64,000 nucleotides of DNA. It comes from Bradyrhizobium sp. SRS-191 (GTDB taxonomy: Bacteria > Pseudomonadota > Alphaproteobacteria > Rhizobiales > Xanthobacteraceae). The stretch lies in NCBI RefSeq assembly GCF_024586915.1, contig NZ_JANBVS010000024.1, positions 1 through 64,000 on the forward strand, written 5' to 3'. The translations under genes were made by a program, and so were the position numbers. The notes beneath the pieces were generated by a model, which searched no databases, was not told where the DNA came from, and worked only from the letters and a program-made list of their open reading frames with translations. Positions 26,155 through 34,667 of this stretch are shown in pieces (position 1 is the stretch's first letter; each line of letters starts with the position of its first letter).

Positions 26155-28205
26155 GCAGCCCCGACTGGACCGAATCCTTCCGGCAGGAATCATCCGAGCT
26201 GCTCGAGACGCTCGAAGGCGCGCTGCTCGATCTATGCGATCAGCCTGACGATCGCGAGCTCATCGACTGTGCGTTCCGCGCCCTGCATACGATCAAGGGC
26301 TCGGGTTCGATGTTCGGCTTCGACAAGGTCGCCAACTTCACGCACGAATTCGAAACCGCCTTCGATCGCGTCCGCAAGGGCGAGATCCCGCCCACGCGCG
26401 AGCTCATCACGGTGGCGCTGGCCGCCAAGGACTACATCCGCGCCCTGATCGAGGCGCCTGACAGCACCGACCAGATCATCGGCGACGGCATCCTCGATGA
26501 CCTCCGGCGGTTTGTCGCGCCGAGTTCGGAACAAGAGACAGCTTCGCCGCAGCCGGCCGCGTCTCCCGTCGCTGCCGATGAGGATACGAACGACGATACG
26601 GACCTGGCGGGATGGCGCCTGCATCTGGAATTCGAGTCGCATATTCTCCGCAACGGCTCGAACCCGCTGCATTTGCTCGATGATCTCTGCAAGCTCGGCC
26701 CCTGCTTTGCCGTCGCTCTCATTGATGACGTGCCGCTGCTCGACGCGCTCGATCCCGAGGAATGCTACCTGAAATGGGACGTGACCCTGCACTCGGCCTG
26801 CAGCAGGGACATCATCGACGACATCTTCATGTTCGTCATCGATGAGATGACGCTGACGGTTACGCCGTTGACGCGTCGCGAGCTCTCACCTGCGGCCCTG
26901 ACGCCGACGCCGAAAACTCCCGCGCCGCGCACCGCGATTGCCGATCCGACACCGCCGCCTGCCCCCAAGGAAGCAGAACGGGCGCAGGAGCCGCGCCGCG
27001 AGGAGCCCAAGCGGAGCGACGATCGCGGCATTGCGACCGTGCGCGTGCAGGCGCGGCGCCTCGACGAGATGATGGACCGCGTCGGCGAGCTCGTCATCGC
27101 GCAGGCCCGGCTCAGCCAGCTCGCATCAGCGAGCTCCGACCCGTCGATCAAGATCATTGCCGAGGAGATCGAGCGCCTCGCCGGCAGCCTGCGCGACACC
27201 ACGATGGGCGCGCGCATGGTGCCGATCGGCTCGCTGTTCGGCCGCTTCCGCCGCCTCGTCCACGACCTCTCGCTCGAATTGTCCAAGCCCGTGGATTTGA
27301 TCACGTCCGGCGAGGACACCGAGCTCGACAAGACCATGATCGAGTGTCTCGCCGACCCGCTGGTGCATCTGATCCGTAACGCCATCGATCACGGCATCGA
27401 GCAGACCGCGGTGCGCAACGCAGCCGGCAAGACCGATAAGGGCCGCATCGAGCTGCATGCGATCCATTCCGGGGCGCAGGTGCTGGTGACCGTGCGCGAC
27501 AACGGCGCCGGCCTGAACACGGCGCGCATCCGCGCCAAGGCCGAGGAGCTCGGACTGCTTTCGACGGACGCCGAGCTGCCGGACGCCGACATTCACCAAT
27601 TCCTGTTTCATCCGGGTTTCTCGACGGCGCAGACGATCTCGGCGCTGTCCGGTCGCGGCGTCGGCATGGATGTCGTCAAGCGCACCATCGAGAACATGCG
27701 CGGATCGATCGACATGGCCACGAGGCCCGGCGAAGGCACCACCGTCACGCTGCGCCTGCCGCTGACGCTGGCCATCATCGAGGGGCTGATGATTCGGGTC
27801 GGCGAAGGCCGCTACATCATCCCACTATCGGCGGTGGAGGAATGTGTCGAGCTCACCGCCGACGACCAGCGCGCCCGCGGCCGCAACTTCCTCAACATCC
27901 GCGGCGACCTGGTGCCGTTCCTGATGCTGCGCGATATGCTGTACGCCACGGGCGCGCCGGACGAATACCAGAAGACGATCATCGTCTCGACGGGCGAGAC
28001 GCGCGTCGGTCTCGTCGCCGACCAGATCATCGGCAGCCATCAGACGGTGATCAAGTCGCTGTCCAAGCTGCATTCCGACGTGACGATCTTCTCCGGCGCC
28101 ACCATTCTCGGCGACGGCACCGCGGCACTCATCCTCGACGTCGCGCAGTTGGTCACCCTCGCGCAGGCGCATGCCGACAAGCAACATCTGAACGAGGCCG
28201 CCTGA
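26124..28205 (+). CDS. cheA: Chemotaxis histidine kinase CheA
   Basis: A 693-residue kinase. The HPt domain has His55 in RALHTIKGSGSMFGF. A middle region (about 160-260) may be a P2-like binding domain, followed by a Pro-rich linker, the dimerisation domain (RLDEMMDRVGELVIAQARL), the ATPase domain with N-box HLIRNAIDHGIE, G1 VRDNGAGLN and G2 GRGVGMDVV, and a C-terminal CheW-like domain. It should autophosphorylate under receptor control and pass phosphate to CheY and CheB. The start may be ATG 26124 or ATG 26151. It overlaps the cheY remnant and is coupled to cheW (TGATG). Confidence 0.92.
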   Translation: MRHEPADPLMSSPDWTESFRQESSELLETLEGALLDLCDQPDDRELIDCAFRALHTIKGSGSMFGFDKVANFTHEFETAFDRVRKGEIPPTRELITVALAAKDYIRALIEAPDSTDQIIGDGILDDLRRFVAPSSEQETASPQPAASPVAADEDTNDDTDLAGWRLHLEFESHILRNGSNPLHLLDDLCKLGPCFAVALIDDVPLLDALDPEECYLKWDVTLHSACSRDIIDDIFMFVIDEMTLTVTPLTRRELSPAALTPTPKTPAPRTAIADPTPPPAPKEAERAQEPRREEPKRSDDRGIATVRVQARRLDEMMDRVGELVIAQARLSQLASASSDPSIKIIAEEIERLAGSLRDTTMGARMVPIGSLFGRFRRLVHDLSLELSKPVDLITSGEDTELDKTMIECLADPLVHLIRNAIDHGIEQTAVRNAAGKTDKGRIELHAIHSGAQVLVTVRDNGAGLNTARIRAKAEELGLLSTDAELPDADIHQFLFHPGFSTAQTISALSGRGVGMDVVKRTIENMRGSIDMATRPGEGTTVTLRLPLTLAIIEGLMIRVGEGRYIIPLSAVEECVELTADDQRARGRNFLNIRGDLVPFLMLRDMLYATGAPDEYQKTIIVSTGETRVGLVADQIIGSHQTVIKSLSKLHSDVTIFSGATILGDGTAALILDVAQLVTLAQAHADKQHLNEAA

Positions 28206-28669
28206 TGAAGCAGCAGACCGACCACGCGGCCGATGACGGCCAGACGATCCAGGTCGTGATGATCGGCCTCGGCGACGAGAAATTCGCGTTGGATGCCGCG
28301 ATCGTGCGCGAGATCATCGACCCCGTGCCGGCGACGAAAGTGGCCGGCGCCAAGCCGTTCGTGCACAGCATCATCAACGTGCGCGGCAACATCGTGCCGC
28401 TGGCCGACCTGCGACTCCGCTTCGGCATGCCGCTGACGGAGGCCTCGACCGATACGCGGGTCGTTGTCATCGAGATTCCCATCGACAACGAGCCCGTGTT
28501 CGTCGGCCTCACTGCCGACAAGGTCTATGAGGTCACGGAGATATCCCGCAGCGACACCCAGCAGACACCGCGCGTCGGCGTCAGCTGGAAGCCGGAGTTC
28601 ATTCGCTTCATCGCCAAGTGGCGTGACGAGTTCGTCATCGTTCCGAACATGGAACGCATTCTTCATTAG
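28205..28669 (+). CDS. cheW: Chemotaxis coupling protein CheW (first copy)
   Basis: A 154-residue single CheW domain. The landmarks are VVMIGLGDEKFALDAAIVRE, then IINVRGNIVPLADLRLRFG, the conserved loop that contacts receptor and CheA, and the last strand around DEFVIVPNMERIL. It links the receptor to CheA. The ATG overlaps the CheA stop, so translation is coupled. A second CheW is encoded two genes downstream; the two share less than half of their residues by eye, so they are not a recent duplication. Confidence 0.9.
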   Translation: MKQQTDHAADDGQTIQVVMIGLGDEKFALDAAIVREIIDPVPATKVAGAKPFVHSIINVRGNIVPLADLRLRFGMPLTEASTDTRVVVIEIPIDNEPVFVGLTADKVYEVTEISRSDTQQTPRVGVSWKPEFIRFIAKWRDEFVIVPNMERILH

Positions 28670-28692
28670 TTCGACATTCCTGAGGGGCTACA

Positions 28693-30516
28693 ATGAGATT
28701 TTCCATCAAGGCCAAGCTGGCCGCATCGTTCGGCGTCGTGATCCTGCTGTCGATCATTGCGGGTGGGATCGGTTACCTGAAGCTCTCGGAGACGATCGCG
28801 ACGACACAAAGCATCGTGAGTGCCGCCGGGCGCATGGAAAGGGCGATGGAGCTGGAGGAAACGCTGCAGCTCCAGGTTCGCAACGAGAAGAATGCCCTGC
28901 TGACGACATCTGATGCTGAATTTGACCGATTCGCGGCCGAGATCCAGACGCTGCGTACGAACATGGGCAAGATCAAAGATCAGATCTACGCGGTCGCGAC
29001 AGAGAGCGGACGAAAGCTGCTCGATCAGTTCGCGGCGCAGTATGTCACCTTCAGTGCGATCCAGGACGAAGCCCTCAAGATCGGCAAGACCGATCGCGCC
29101 AAGGGCGCGATGATGTCGATGACCGAGGGACGCAAGGCCGTCGGAGAAGCGAACCACGCGGTGGCAGAATATGTGCACTACGTCAAAGGTCTGATCGCCG
29201 AGCGGGCCGAACAGGCGCGGGCCGAGGGAGCTCGCGCCGAGATGATGCTGATGAGCATCGTGGCAACCTCGCTCGTGATCGGCATCGCATCCGCGTTGTG
29301 GATTGCCATCAGCATCAGCCGCGGCCTCGGCCGTGCCGTCGGCCTCGCCGAGGCAGTCGCAATTGGCGATCTCAGCCAGACCATCGAGCACAGGAGCAAC
29401 GACGAAGTCGGCGACCTCATCAAGTCGCTGAACGTCATGACGACAAACCTGAACAACATGGCGGCGGTGGCCGACGAGATCGCCAGCGGCAACCTCACCA
29501 TCGAGGCCAAGCGGCTGTCCGACAAGGATACGCTCGGCATGGCGCTGGAGCGCATGGTGGAGAGGCTTCGCCAGATCGTCTCGGAAGCGCTGACGGCGGC
29601 GCAGAACGTCTCAGCCGGCAGCCAGGAGCTCTCGGCCAGCGCCGAGCAGCTGTCGCAGGGCGCGACCGAGCAGGCCTCCTCGGCCGAGGAAGCGTCGTCC
29701 TCGATGGAGGAGATGGCGGCGAATGTGAAGCAGAACGCCGAGAACGCCAGCCAGACCGAGAAGATCGCGGCGCAGTCGGCTAAGGATGCGGAATCCAGCG
29801 GCACGGCCGTGGGCCGCGCGGTGGAGGCGATGCAGACCATCGCCGGCAAGATCACCATCGTGCAGGAGATCGCGCGGCAGACCGATCTGCTGGCGCTCAA
29901 CGCGGCGGTGGAAGCCGCGCGAGCCGGCGAGCACGGCAAGGGCTTTGCCGTCGTCGCGTCAGAGGTCCGCAAGCTGGCCGAACGCAGCCAGGCGGCGGCG
30001 ACCGAGATCGGGCAGCTGTCGAGCGAGACGGTCAAGGTCGCACAGGAGGCCGGCAGCATGCTGGCGAAGCTCGTGCCCGACATCAAGCGCACCGCGGAGC
30101 TGGTCGAAGAGATCACCGCCGCATGCCGCGAGCAGGACGTCGGCTCGGCGCAGATCAACCAGGCGATTCAGCAGCTCGATCAGGTCGGTCAGCAGAACGC
30201 CAGCGCCTCGGAGCAGGTGTCGGCCACCTCGGAGGAGTTGGCAGCGCAAGCCGATCAGCTGCAGGCGACCATCGCTTATTTCCGCATCGACGGGAGCATC
30301 GCACAGAACCGGGCCGAGTCGTCGGCCCCGATCGACGCCGCCGTCACCCAGCTACGAACCAAGGCGGCCAGCATGGCCGCGGCGGACCGCAGCCCCAAGA
30401 AGCCGTCTCCCGCAAAGGCCAGGCCTGCACGCGCGGTCAAGGCGGCCGGCGGCGGCGGCTTCGCCTTCAGCCTTGCCGACGGCGAGGACGAGCGCGACGA
30501 AGACTTCCGGCGCTAG
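28693..30516 (+). CDS. Methyl-accepting chemotaxis protein of the operon
   Basis: A 607-residue receptor. TM1 lies at about 10-28, a periplasmic helical domain of about 155 residues follows (four-helix-bundle type), and TM2 at about 188-208. Two HAMP-like segments come next (DEVGDLIKSLNVMTTNLN and after it). The signalling hairpin contains QTDLLALNAAVEAARAGEHG. The C-terminus is Lys/Ala-rich with no obvious CheR-binding pentapeptide. It should signal to the adjacent CheA/CheW. ATG 28693 follows GAGGGGC, a good ribosome binding site. Confidence 0.9.
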   Translation: MRFSIKAKLAASFGVVILLSIIAGGIGYLKLSETIATTQSIVSAAGRMERAMELEETLQLQVRNEKNALLTTSDAEFDRFAAEIQTLRTNMGKIKDQIYAVATESGRKLLDQFAAQYVTFSAIQDEALKIGKTDRAKGAMMSMTEGRKAVGEANHAVAEYVHYVKGLIAERAEQARAEGARAEMMLMSIVATSLVIGIASALWIAISISRGLGRAVGLAEAVAIGDLSQTIEHRSNDEVGDLIKSLNVMTTNLNNMAAVADEIASGNLTIEAKRLSDKDTLGMALERMVERLRQIVSEALTAAQNVSAGSQELSASAEQLSQGATEQASSAEEASSSMEEMAANVKQNAENASQTEKIAAQSAKDAESSGTAVGRAVEAMQTIAGKITIVQEIARQTDLLALNAAVEAARAGEHGKGFAVVASEVRKLAERSQAAATEIGQLSSETVKVAQEAGSMLAKLVPDIKRTAELVEEITAACREQDVGSAQINQAIQQLDQVGQQNASASEQVSATSEELAAQADQLQATIAYFRIDGSIAQNRAESSAPIDAAVTQLRTKAASMAAADRSPKKPSPAKARPARAVKAAGGGGFAFSLADGEDERDEDFRR

Positions 30517-30545
30517 GTCGAAGTATTGTATCGCGAGAGCAGAGG

Positions 30546-31043
30546 ATGGGACTCAGCATGGCCGAGACCTCACAATATCTGACGCTTGGTCTGGCGGGTG
30601 AAACCTTCGGCATCAGCATCCGCAATGTTCGCGAGATCCTCGACATGAGGCCGATCTCGCGGTTGCCGCACGCACCGCACTTCCTGCTCGGGATGATCGA
30701 TGTGCGCGGCAGCGGCTATCCGATCGTCGATCTCAGGTTGAAGCTCGACCTGCCGAGCGTGCCCGCGACGGAAGCGACGCGGATCATCATCCTCGATGTC
30801 CCCGTCGGCAACCGCCTGGTCGGGGTCGGCTTCGTCGCCGATTGCGTGTTCGAGGTCACCGACATCGACGAGAGCTCCGCGGAGCCCGTTCCGGAGGTCG
30901 GCGGCCGCTGGACATCCGACTACATCGCCGGCATCGGGCGGAAGGGCGACAAGTTCGTCATTCTGTTCGATCTGGCGAAGCTGATGGCTCAGACCAGCCT
31001 GCCCGGCGCAACCCTCGGTGACCATGCCCCAGCCGCAGCTTAA
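30546..31043 (+). CDS. cheW: Chemotaxis coupling protein CheW (second copy)
   Basis: A 165-residue CheW domain: YLTLGLAGETFGISIRNVRE, the core MIDVRGSGYPIVDLRLKLDL and the C-terminal strand KFVILFDLAKLM. It may serve the neighbouring receptor specifically, leaving the first CheW for others; the sequence does not say. Start ATG 30546 or ATG 30558; the second has AGAGGATGGGA upstream. The 3' end overlaps the cheR start by about 20 bases. Confidence 0.88.
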   Translation: MGLSMAETSQYLTLGLAGETFGISIRNVREILDMRPISRLPHAPHFLLGMIDVRGSGYPIVDLRLKLDLPSVPATEATRIIILDVPVGNRLVGVGFVADCVFEVTDIDESSAEPVPEVGGRWTSDYIAGIGRKGDKFVILFDLAKLMAQTSLPGATLGDHAPAAA

Positions 31044-31905
31044 GCCCGGCTGGGCGGAAACATTCGGTGTCGCCGGATCCCTATCGGATCCGCATTTTCG
31101 CGCGCTCGCGCAACTGATCGAAGCGCAGGTCGGCATCAAGCTGCCGCCCGCCAAGCGCTTCATGCTCGAGGGGCGGCTGCAGAAGCGCGTTCGCGCCCTC
31201 GGCCTGTCCGACATGGGCCAATATGTCGATGCCCTGTTCAACGCGGATCAGTTCGAGGACGAACTGGTTCACCTGATCGATGTCGTGACGACCAACAAGA
31301 CCGACTTCTTTCGTGAGCCGGCGCATTTCGATTTCGTTCGAAACACGGCGATTCCCGAACTGATGAAGCTGCGTGGCGGCGGGCCGCAGCGCAATCTGAA
31401 GCTCTGGAGCGCCGCAGCCTCGACCGGGATGGAAGCCTACACGATGGCGATCGTGCTGGATGACATGATCCGCGCGGGCTTGCGCGCCGATTTCCGTATT
31501 CTCGGCACGGACATCTCGAACCCCGTTCTGCGGATGGCGCAGAAGGCGATCTACGACATCGAGGCGCTCACGCCGGTGCCGGAGCATCTGGCCAAACGCT
31601 ATTTCCTGCGCTCGCGCGATTCCTCACGGGCAGAATGCCGCGTGGTCCCCGAGTTGCGCAGCCGCGTCAATTTCCAGCGCATGAACCTGATGGACACGAC
31701 CTACCCGGTGGACCGCGACGTCGACATCATCTTCTGCCGCAACGTCCTGATCTATTTCGACAAGCCGACCCAGCGCAAGGTGGTCACCCGGCTCTGCTCG
31801 CATCTGCGGCCCGGAGGATACCTGATGGTGGGACACTCCGAATCCATGGTTCACAACGTCGTGCCGGGTCTGAAGCAGATCCGGCCGACGATCTTCACCG
31901 TGTAG
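31024..31905 (+). CDS. cheR: Chemotaxis methyltransferase CheR
   Basis: A 293-residue enzyme that methylates receptor glutamates with S-adenosylmethionine. The N-terminal helical domain contains KRFMLEGRLQKRVRALGL. The catalytic domain has VTTNKTDFFREPAHF, LKLWSAAASTGMEAYTMAI (the SAM-binding glycine-rich motif), ILGTDISNPVL and DIIFCRNVLIYFDKPTQ. Start ATG 31024 (GTG 31018 is two codons upstream). It overlaps cheW and precedes cheB by 13 bases, so methylation and demethylation are co-expressed. Confidence 0.92.
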   Translation: MPQPQLKPGWAETFGVAGSLSDPHFRALAQLIEAQVGIKLPPAKRFMLEGRLQKRVRALGLSDMGQYVDALFNADQFEDELVHLIDVVTTNKTDFFREPAHFDFVRNTAIPELMKLRGGGPQRNLKLWSAAASTGMEAYTMAIVLDDMIRAGLRADFRILGTDISNPVLRMAQKAIYDIEALTPVPEHLAKRYFLRSRDSSRAECRVVPELRSRVNFQRMNLMDTTYPVDRDVDIIFCRNVLIYFDKPTQRKVVTRLCSHLRPGGYLMVGHSESMVHNVVPGLKQIRPTIFTV

Positions 31906-31918
31906 ACGAGGCGATCGC

Positions 31919-33013
31919 ATGACCAAACAGAAGGTGCGTGTGCTGATCGTGGACGATTCCGCGTCTGTCCGGCAGATCATGACGTCGATCCTCGGCGAGG
32001 ATCCGGAGATCGACGTGATCGGGACGGCAGCGGATCCCTTCGCGGCGGCGCGCCGGCTGCAGAACGAGCTGCCCGATGTCATTGTGCTCGACATCGAGAT
32101 GCCGAAGATGGACGGCCTCACCTTCCTGCGCAAGATCATGGCGCAGCATCCGATCCCTGTGGTGATCTGCTCCTCCGCCACCGACGACAGCTCGCAGCTG
32201 ACCTTCGAGGCGCTCGAGGCCGGCGCCGTCGATATCGTGCCCAAGCCACGCGTCGACACCCGCCAGGCCTTGCTGGAGTCGTCCGGACGGCTGCGCGATG
32301 CGGTCAAATCCGCCGCGCGCGCACGGGTCCGGCCGCGGTCGGAACGCCGCATGCTCGTCGAGAAGAAGCTGACTGCCGACGCCATCATGCCGCCTCCGGT
32401 GGAGACGCGTTCGCGGCCGACGACGGAACGCATCGTCTGCATCGGCGCCTCGACGGGCGGCACCGAGGCGCTCGCCGACGTGCTTGAGGCGCTGCCGGCC
32501 GACTGCCCGGGCATCCTCATCGTTCAGCACATGCCGCCGGGCTTCACCGCAGCGTTCGCGCGCCGCCTCAACTCGATCTGCGCGATCACCGTGAAGGAGG
32601 CGGAGGACGGCGAAACGGTGCATGCCGGCTGCGCCTATATCGCGCCGGGGGCACGGCACATGCTGCTGCAGCGCTCGGGCTTGCGCTATCACATCGCGAT
32701 CAAGGACGGGCCCCCAGTGTCGCGTCATCGCCCCTCGGTCGACGTGCTGTTTCGCTCCACCGCGCAATATGCGGGGCGCAATGCGCTCGGCGTCATCATG
32801 ACCGGAATGGGCGACGACGGCGCGCGAGGGTTGCTGGAAATGCGCAAGCTGGGCGCGGCGACGCGCGCACAGAACGAGGAAAGCTGCGTGGTGTTCGGGA
32901 TGCCCAAGGAAGCGATCGCTCACGGCGCGGTCGAGAAGGTCGTCAGCCTGGACCAGATTCCGCGCGAGATCATCAAATGGCATCAGACGGGTCACGCAGC
33001 GGCAGCGAGCTGA
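31919..33013 (+). CDS. cheB: Protein-glutamate methylesterase CheB
   Basis: A 364-residue enzyme. The receiver domain has IVDDS near residue 10 and the phosphoacceptor Asp58 in IVLDIEMPKMDG. The methylesterase domain has the catalytic Ser in CIGASTGGTEAL, His in IVQHMPPGF and Asp in MTGMGDDGARGL. It removes receptor methyl groups and deamidates glutamines when phosphorylated by CheA. It is the last gene of the chemotaxis operon; immediately downstream begins the DNA that is repeated at 25140-25337. Confidence 0.93.
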   Translation: MTKQKVRVLIVDDSASVRQIMTSILGEDPEIDVIGTAADPFAAARRLQNELPDVIVLDIEMPKMDGLTFLRKIMAQHPIPVVICSSATDDSSQLTFEALEAGAVDIVPKPRVDTRQALLESSGRLRDAVKSAARARVRPRSERRMLVEKKLTADAIMPPPVETRSRPTTERIVCIGASTGGTEALADVLEALPADCPGILIVQHMPPGFTAAFARRLNSICAITVKEAEDGETVHAGCAYIAPGARHMLLQRSGLRYHIAIKDGPPVSRHRPSVDVLFRSTAQYAGRNALGVIMTGMGDDGARGLLEMRKLGAATRAQNEESCVVFGMPKEAIAHGAVEKVVSLDQIPREIIKWHQTGHAAAAS

Positions 33014-33079
33014 AGGAGCTACGCGACGCGATCGCATGTCGCTATCGCAACAGCGGCCCCCTTTGGTGGAGGGCTGGCG

Positions 33080-33281
33080 CGCGGTTGGTCTGTCAGATCC
33101 GCCGCGAGGCGGCAGCCTGGTTGCATGGATCGAGCGGCTGTTGGGCGAAGGTCCCTAAGGCGCTCCTGCTGCTGGCGCAGACAATCTCACCCGTTCTGTG
33201 CCAGCACCTCGCGCAGCGCGTCTGTCAGCCGCGCCAGCTCCGCTTCCGAGCCGATCGTGATGCGCAGATAGTCCGCGATGC
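33080..33281. repeat. Right copy of the hisC-end direct repeat
   Basis: About 200 bases covering the last 30 codons of hisC and about 107 bases of its downstream flank. It matches 25140-25337 in the same orientation at roughly 75-80 percent by eye, with the best blocks at CAGACAATCTCA, GCACCTCGCGCAGCGC and GATGCGCAGAT. Together the two copies bracket the chemotaxis operon. Confidence 0.75.
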
Positions 33282-34254
33282 GCGGCGCGGTGAAGTGGCG
33301 GACGAGCACCGCACGCTCGCGCAAGGCAGCGGAGAGGGCCTGGCCTGAACGGTCAGGATGTCGCGCGAAGACGAAATTGGCGCTCGACGGCAGCACCTCG
33401 AAGCCGAGCCGAACCAGCGCGGTAGTGAGGTCGGCGCGGTTCCGCATGATGGCCGCGCGGGTCTGCTGGAAATGCGCCTTGTCCTCGATCGAGGCGATCG
33501 CACCGGCCTGGGCGGGGCGGCCGAGCGGATAGGAGTTGAAGCTGTCCTTCACCCGCGTCAGGCCCTCGATCAGTCCGGCGTCGCCGATCGCATAGCCGAC
33601 GCGCAGGCCAGCCAGCGCGCGCGACTTGGACATCGTCTGCACCACCAGCAGATTGGGATGCTCGGCGATGAGCGGGATCGCCGTCTCCGCGCCGAAATCG
33701 ACATAGGCCTCGTCAATCACTACCGCCGTGTCGCTGCGCGCCGCGGCGAGCCGCGCGATCTCCTGGAGCGGCAGCGCGATGCCGGTCGGCGCATTCGGAT
33801 TGGCGATGATCACCGGGCCCGGCCGATCGAGATAATCGTCGATGCGCACGCGCATCTCGGCATCGAGCGGAACGGTCGTGGCGTCGATCCCGAGCAGCCG
33901 GCAATAGACGGGATAGAAGCTGTAGGTCACGTCGGGAAACAGCAAGGGCGCCGGCTGCTTCAACAGCGCGGCAAAGGTGTGCGCGAGCACCTCGTCCGAG
34001 CCGTTGCCGACGAACACCTGCGCCGGCGAGACCTTGTGATAGTCGGCCAGGACCTCGCGCAGGCGGGTGGCCTGCGGATCGGGATAGAGGCGCAGCGCGT
34101 CGGACGCCGCCGCGCGGATCGCCTCGATCGCCCTGGGCGACGGCCCGAACGGGCTCTCATTGGTGTTGAGCTTGACGAGGCCCGGGATCTGCGGCTGCTC
34201 GCCCGGCACGTAGGGCGACAGCCCGCGGGCCAGCTCTGACCAGAAACGACTCAC
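33187..34254 (-). CDS. hisC: Histidinol-phosphate aminotransferase
   Basis: A 355-residue fold-type I PLP enzyme that converts imidazole-acetol phosphate and glutamate to histidinol phosphate in histidine synthesis. Family landmarks: LNTNESPFGPSP near the N-terminus, NPNAPTGIALP, VIDEAYVDFG and the PLP lysine in TMSKSRALAGLRVGYA. In some organisms this family also acts on aromatic amino acids. The C-terminal 30 codons are duplicated as a relic at 25140-25337. The gene stands alone on the minus strand, with a tRNA gene 94 bases upstream on the same strand. Confidence 0.92.
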   Translation of the reverse strand: MSRFWSELARGLSPYVPGEQPQIPGLVKLNTNESPFGPSPRAIEAIRAAASDALRLYPDPQATRLREVLADYHKVSPAQVFVGNGSDEVLAHTFAALLKQPAPLLFPDVTYSFYPVYCRLLGIDATTVPLDAEMRVRIDDYLDRPGPVIIANPNAPTGIALPLQEIARLAAARSDTAVVIDEAYVDFGAETAIPLIAEHPNLLVVQTMSKSRALAGLRVGYAIGDAGLIEGLTRVKDSFNSYPLGRPAQAGAIASIEDKAHFQQTRAAIMRNRADLTTALVRLGFEVLPSSANFVFARHPDRSGQALSAALRERAVLVRHFTAPRIADYLRITIGSEAELARLTDALREVLAQNG

Positions 34255-34347
34255 GACTATTCTCCAGCGGACACGAGCGTCGGCGCCCGATGCAGCGCCA
34301 AGCGGCCCGGAAGGTACGGATGCGATGGGCAGGGTTTCATCAGCAAA

Positions 34348-34424
34348 TGGCGCGCCCGGAACGATTCGAACGTCCGACCCTCAGATTCGTAGTCTGATGC
34401 TCTATCCAGCTGAGCTACGGGCGC
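34348..34424 (-). tRNA. tRNA-Arg (anticodon ACG)
   Basis: The minus strand folds into a full cloverleaf. The acceptor stem GCGCCCG pairs with CGGGCGC, the D arm has GCTCAGCTGGATAGAGC, and the anticodon stem TCAGA/TCTGA encloses loop CTACGAA, giving anticodon ACG. The T arm contains GTTCGAATC-like sequence. The discriminator base is G and CCA is encoded (34350-34348). Confidence 0.96.
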
Positions 34425-34612
34425 GTTTTTCGCTTTTGGCGGGCTCCAGGCCAGGACGGCCGGATCCCGGAAGGCCGGAGCGGCAAATGCCGGCTGGCCT
34501 CGCGAAGGGCCTCTGACTAACGGCTCGGAGGCCGCTTGGCAAGGCTGCAGCAGGACATTTTGTGCCCCTTTTTTGGGGGCGGCTCCGGCGACCGGCCGGT
34601 GGGCCGCCTTGC

Positions 34613-34660
34613 GATTGAGAACGCTTGAGATTGAAAACGCTGGGGATTGAGAACGGGCAG
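34613..34660. repeat. Three 16-base tandem repeats
   Basis: Three units beginning at 34613, 34629 and 34645 share GATTGAxAACG, with decaying 3' ends. They sit just after the stop of the orphan histidine kinase gene. No function is evident. Confidence 0.7.
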
Positions 34661-34667
34661 GCTTCGA

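Noticed and set aside
34348..34424. tRNA-Arg as an integration site for the chemotaxis block
   Set aside because: I found no second copy of the tRNA 3' end on the left side; the repeated DNA is the hisC end instead.
34613..34660. Possible CRISPR array
   Set aside because: Units are contiguous 16-mers without unique spacers.
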